Below are positions 21,015 through 23,611 of a stretch of DNA of 23,611 nucleotides, in pieces (position 1 is the first letter of the stretch; each line of letters starts with the position of its first letter). Under the pieces are notes generated by a model. That model saw nothing but the letters and a program-made list of their open reading frames with translations. It was not told the origin of the DNA and searched no databases. The stretch is from Ectothiorhodospiraceae bacterium. GTDB taxonomy: Bacteria; Pseudomonadota; Gammaproteobacteria; Thiohalomonadales; Thiohalomonadaceae. The stretch lies in contig SLDE01000012.1 in the NCBI GenBank assembly GCA_007125455.1, positions 1-23,611 on the forward strand, written 5' to 3'. The position numbers were made by a program, and so were the translations under genes.

Positions 21015-21998
21015 CTAGCCACCGGTCATCGACATAAAGCGCACAACCTGCTCGGGCTTTTCGCTAAACTCGTGGCGTTCGGGCTTCAGTGCGATGGCCT
21101 CGATGATCGCCGCCTCCAGTGCGGCATCGCTGATCCCGGCCCGTAGCAGGGGGCGTAGGGCGAAGCTGTGGTCCTGCCCCAGGCACATGTAGAGGGTGCC
21201 ATCCACCGACAGGCGTATGCGGTTGCAGGTCTCGCAAAAGTGTTGCGACATGGGGGTGATAAAGCCGATCTTGAGTTCCTCCCCGGCGATTTGCATGTAG
21301 CGTGCCGGACCACCGCCGGGCATCACCCCAGGCACTAGCGGGTAGTGCTCTTGCAGGATGGCCTGCACCTCATCCATCGGCATGTACTGCTCGGCGGCGT
21401 TGCGCCCGGTGTCGCCCATCGGCATGGTCTCGATAAAGCGCAGGGTGAAGCCATGCTTGCGACAGAACTCGACCATGTCCACCAGCTCATCGTCGTTGAC
21501 CCCGCGCATCACCACCATGTTGATCTTGATCGGGGCAAAGCCACTGGCCTTGGCGGCCATCAGGCCGTTGATCACCTTCTCCAGTTTGCCCTGGGTGATG
21601 GCCTTGAAACGCGCCGGATTGAGGGTGTCCAGGCTGATGTTCAGGCGTCGCACACCGCTATCGTAGAGGGCCTGGCTGTGGCGTTCCAGTTGTACCGCAT
21701 TGGAGCTGAGGGAGAGATCCTCGATGCCGGGCAGGGCTGCCAGGCGTGCCGTGAGTACGGGCAGATCCCGGCGTACCAGCGGTTCGCCGCCGGTAATACG
21801 GATCCGTTGCACCCCCAGGCGTCCAAAGGCAGCGATCACCCGCTCGATCTCCTCGAAGCTAAGCCAGTCCTGTGGTGCCTCGAAGTCATTATGGCCTTCG
21901 GGCATGCAGTAGTAGCAGCGCAGGTCGCAGCGGTCGGTGACCGATAGGCGCACATAGTCGATGCGACGGTCGAAGGGATCGGTGAGTGTGGGAGGCAT
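21015..21998 (-). CDS. moaA: GTP 3',8-cyclase MoaA
   Basis: Radical-SAM enzyme that starts molybdenum cofactor synthesis by converting GTP to 3',8-cyclo-GTP, together with MoaC. The 327-residue product carries the N-terminal cluster cysteines in TDRCDLRCYYCMPEG (C24, C28, C31), the SAM-binding RITGGEPLVRRD, LSLSSNAVQLERH, RFIETMPMGDT, the C-terminal cluster in FCETCNRIRLSVDG with a further Cys in LYMCLG, and the final Gly-Gly (SMTGG) that enters the active site. The start is the ATG at 21996-21998 with AGGG eight bases upstream; a longer frame has no similarity. moaC and moeA are not in the window. Molybdenum cofactor would serve enzymes such as sulfite dehydrogenase or nitrate reductase. Confidence 0.97.
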   Translation of the reverse strand: MPPTLTDPFDRRIDYVRLSVTDRCDLRCYYCMPEGHNDFEAPQDWLSFEEIERVIAAFGRLGVQRIRITGGEPLVRRDLPVLTARLAALPGIEDLSLSSNAVQLERHSQALYDSGVRRLNISLDTLNPARFKAITQGKLEKVINGLMAAKASGFAPIKINMVVMRGVNDDELVDMVEFCRKHGFTLRFIETMPMGDTGRNAAEQYMPMDEVQAILQEHYPLVPGVMPGGGPARYMQIAGEELKIGFITPMSQHFCETCNRIRLSVDGTLYMCLGQDHSFALRPLLRAGISDAALEAAIIEAIALKPERHEFSEKPEQVVRFMSMTGG

Positions 21999-22176
21999 GG
22001 GCGAACCCTGTGTTGGCGATGGCGTCCTCGAAATATATGCGTGCGAGGGGGATAGTGCAATACCACCAAAGGCAGATGAAAGGGGCAAGATACAAGGGAA
22101 AAGCGGTGCCAGGAGAGAAAAAGGGAAGGCAGTCCCCCCCCTTCTTGTCCCTTGCTACTTGTCGCTGTTATCTGCC

Positions 22177-23361
22177 TTAGAGATTTTGATAGTAGTCGAT
22201 CAGGATCTGTGCCACCTCGGGGCGGGAGAATTCCTTGGGTGGGGCGATGCCATTGCCCAGCATCTCACGTACCTTGGTGCCGGAGAGCAGTACAAAGTCG
22301 TCCTTGGTGTGATCCGGGGCCTCGCACATCATCACGACCTTATCGAGCTTTTTCGACCAGGCGGTGTGGTCGGCACGGAAGATCTCGATCTCCAGTGCAC
22401 CCTCGGGGACCTCTTCGTCGAAGATGGTCTGGGCGTCGAAGGCACCGTAGTAGTCACCCACGCCGGCGTGGTCACGACCAATGATGAAGTGGGTGGCACC
22501 CATGTTCTGGCGGAAGTAGGCGTGTAGCACCGCCTCGCGTGGGCCGGCGTAGAGCATGTCGAAGCCGTAGCCGGTGACCATCGCGCTGTTGGGCGGGAAG
22601 TACAGCTCCACCATCTTGCGGATCGACGCATCGCGCACCGGGGCGGGGATGTCGCCGGGCTTGAGCTTGCCCAGCAGCATGTGGATCACCAGGCCGTCGG
22701 CACCGGTGCGCTCCATGGCGATGTGACACAGCTCTTCGTGGGCCAGGTGCATTGGGTTGCGGGTCTGGAAGGCGACCACCTTTTTCCAGCCGTGCTCGAT
22801 GATCTCGTTACGGATCTCCACGGCGGTGCGGAAGGTGTCGGGAAAGTCGGTCATGAAATAGCTGAAATTCAGCACCTGGATGGGGCCGGAGATGGCGAAG
22901 CGCCCCTGGCCGTTGAAGGCGGCTACACCGGGATGTTCCGGGTCGCTGGTGCGGAAGGTTTTTTCGGTCATGATGGCCATTTGCTCATCACTGGCCTCTT
23001 CGATCGCCACCACATCCTGCACCGCGATGACCGGATGGCCTTCCACGTTGGGATCACGCAGGGCGATACGGCTCGCGCCCTGAATAGAGGAGGCATCGGC
23101 GACCAGATTAAGTACCGGCACCGGGAAGAAACTACCGTCGCTGAGGGTCATGCGCTCGGCTGCGCCCATCGCATCGGCAAGGTTCATAAAGCCGCTCAAG
23201 GGGGTGAAGTAGCCGCCCCCCATCATCACCGCATTACCCGCTGCACTGGAGCTGATCAGCACCGAGGGCAGTGATTCGGCCTCGTGCATTAGTGCGTCGT
23301 GCTTGTCGGAATCGTATACGAACAGGGGCTTTAATTCATCGGCACCAACGGGCTTGATCAT
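22177..23361 (-). CDS. sat: ATP sulfurylase (sulfate adenylyltransferase), dissimilatory type
   Basis: Catalyses APS + PPi to ATP + sulfate in the sulfur-oxidation direction, the last step of the reverse Sat/Apr pathway, or the reverse for assimilation. The 394-residue product is the homo-oligomeric Sat type, not CysND. Motifs: GGGYFTPLSGFM near residue 48, the nucleotide-binding FQTRNPMHLAHE at 198-209 (QxRNP and HxxH), and GRDHAGVGDYYGAFDAQ, with a closing FVLLSGTKVREML. No APS kinase domain is attached, so a role in assimilation is less likely. The start is the ATG at 23359-23361, preceded by GAGGAG about seven bases upstream; the longer frame lacks similarity. aprAB, often adjacent in sulfur oxidisers, is not seen in the 250 bases of upstream sequence available. 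Confidence 0.97.
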   Translation of the reverse strand: MIKPVGADELKPLFVYDSDKHDALMHEAESLPSVLISSSAAGNAVMMGGGYFTPLSGFMNLADAMGAAERMTLSDGSFFPVPVLNLVADASSIQGASRIALRDPNVEGHPVIAVQDVVAIEEASDEQMAIMTEKTFRTSDPEHPGVAAFNGQGRFAISGPIQVLNFSYFMTDFPDTFRTAVEIRNEIIEHGWKKVVAFQTRNPMHLAHEELCHIAMERTGADGLVIHMLLGKLKPGDIPAPVRDASIRKMVELYFPPNSAMVTGYGFDMLYAGPREAVLHAYFRQNMGATHFIIGRDHAGVGDYYGAFDAQTIFDEEVPEGALEIEIFRADHTAWSKKLDKVVMMCEAPDHTKDDFVLLSGTKVREMLGNGIAPPKEFSRPEVAQILIDYYQNL

Positions 23362-23596
23362 TATTTTCTCCTCGGTCGCTTTGCTGTGTGGTCCATCCCG
23401 CGAGATGGCAGGGTATCGGAGCACTATAAAGCAGCGCTTTTTTTCAGGCTAATAGGAGGCTTGGATAGGGGTATAAGTCGGCCGGGGTGCTGGCGGCGCG
23501 CAGCACGACGGGCCAGCGGCCATCCCGTGTAGGATGGATTCGGACAAAAAGATCAGCGAGATAATGTAAGGGATTACCCGACATGGGGGCAAAAGT

Positions 23597-23610
23597 TTGA
23601 TATAAATCAC
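23597..23610 (-). promoter_or_regulatory. Possible FNR/CRP-type site upstream of sat
   Basis: TTGATATAAATCAC on the plus strand fits the FNR consensus TTGAT-N4-ATCAA with one mismatch; in the other orientation it reads TGTGATTTATATCAA and also resembles a CRP box. It lies about 236 bases upstream of the sat start, at the very edge of the window, so it may belong to the next gene. Confidence 0.3.
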
Positions 23611-23611
23611 A

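Overview
The window looks like chromosomal DNA (roughly 60% GC by eye) from a sulfur-oxidising gammaproteobacterium of the Chromatiales / thiotrophic-symbiont type. The main reasons are a dissimilatory-type ATP sulfurylase (sat), a secreted Gly/Tyr-rich protein that resembles sulfur globule proteins, a TauE/SafE-type anion exporter, and housekeeping genes (yheS, apaH, apaG, cca, moaA, ppnP) of clear gammaproteobacterial type. The genus cannot be fixed from the sequence alone. No rRNA, tRNA, complete insertion sequence or CRISPR array was seen.

Layout. 1-3.9 kb (minus strand): ABC-F ATPase yheS, then a class I methyltransferase followed by apaH. 4.1-6.5 kb (minus): a tight run comFB-like, pgl, glk, apaG, with overlaps or a 20-nt gap; it joins a possible cyclic-dinucleotide receptor to glucose-6-phosphate formation and the oxidative pentose phosphate or Entner-Doudoroff entry. 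6.5-6.9 kb: a gene-free stretch with a near-perfect 82-bp inverted repeat. 6.9-9.1 kb (minus): a CheW-like/membrane/LysM fusion translationally coupled to an HExxH protein. 9.4-10.1 kb (minus): the sulfur-globule-like gene, with a clear sigma70-type promoter, structured leader and intrinsic terminator. 10.1-10.4 kb (plus): ppnP. 10.7-12.7 kb (minus): an orphan Cas6-like gene followed by cca. 13.0-15.75 kb (plus): a 905-residue protein with an N-terminal signal-peptidase-II (LspA)-like membrane module and a C-terminal class III nucleotide-cyclase-like domain. 15.9-16.9 kb (minus): an NDUFA9-like SDR protein, divergent from a succinate-semialdehyde dehydrogenase (16.96-18.3 kb, plus). 18.5-20.5 kb (plus): TauE/SafE transporter overlapping a small single-POTRA Omp85 protein. 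20.5-22.0 kb (minus): moaA followed by a PNPOx/HugZ-like protein. 22.2-23.4 kb (minus): sat.

The gaps between genes carry several families of short palindromic repeats: a 53-60-bp hairpin in three copies, an inverted pair of CACAGAG-rich arms, and a GTCGGCCT-type REP-like doublet. They are best read as non-autonomous repeats that populate intergenic DNA and may act as terminators.

The most unusual items are the LspA-like/cyclase fusion, which keeps the two LspA aspartates but lacks other LspA residues and has a non-standard base-recognition pocket, the array-less Cas6-like gene divergent from it, and the CheW-TM-LysM fusion. Start sites were revised from the longest open frames wherever a Shine-Dalgarno match, signal peptide or family alignment favoured a downstream start.
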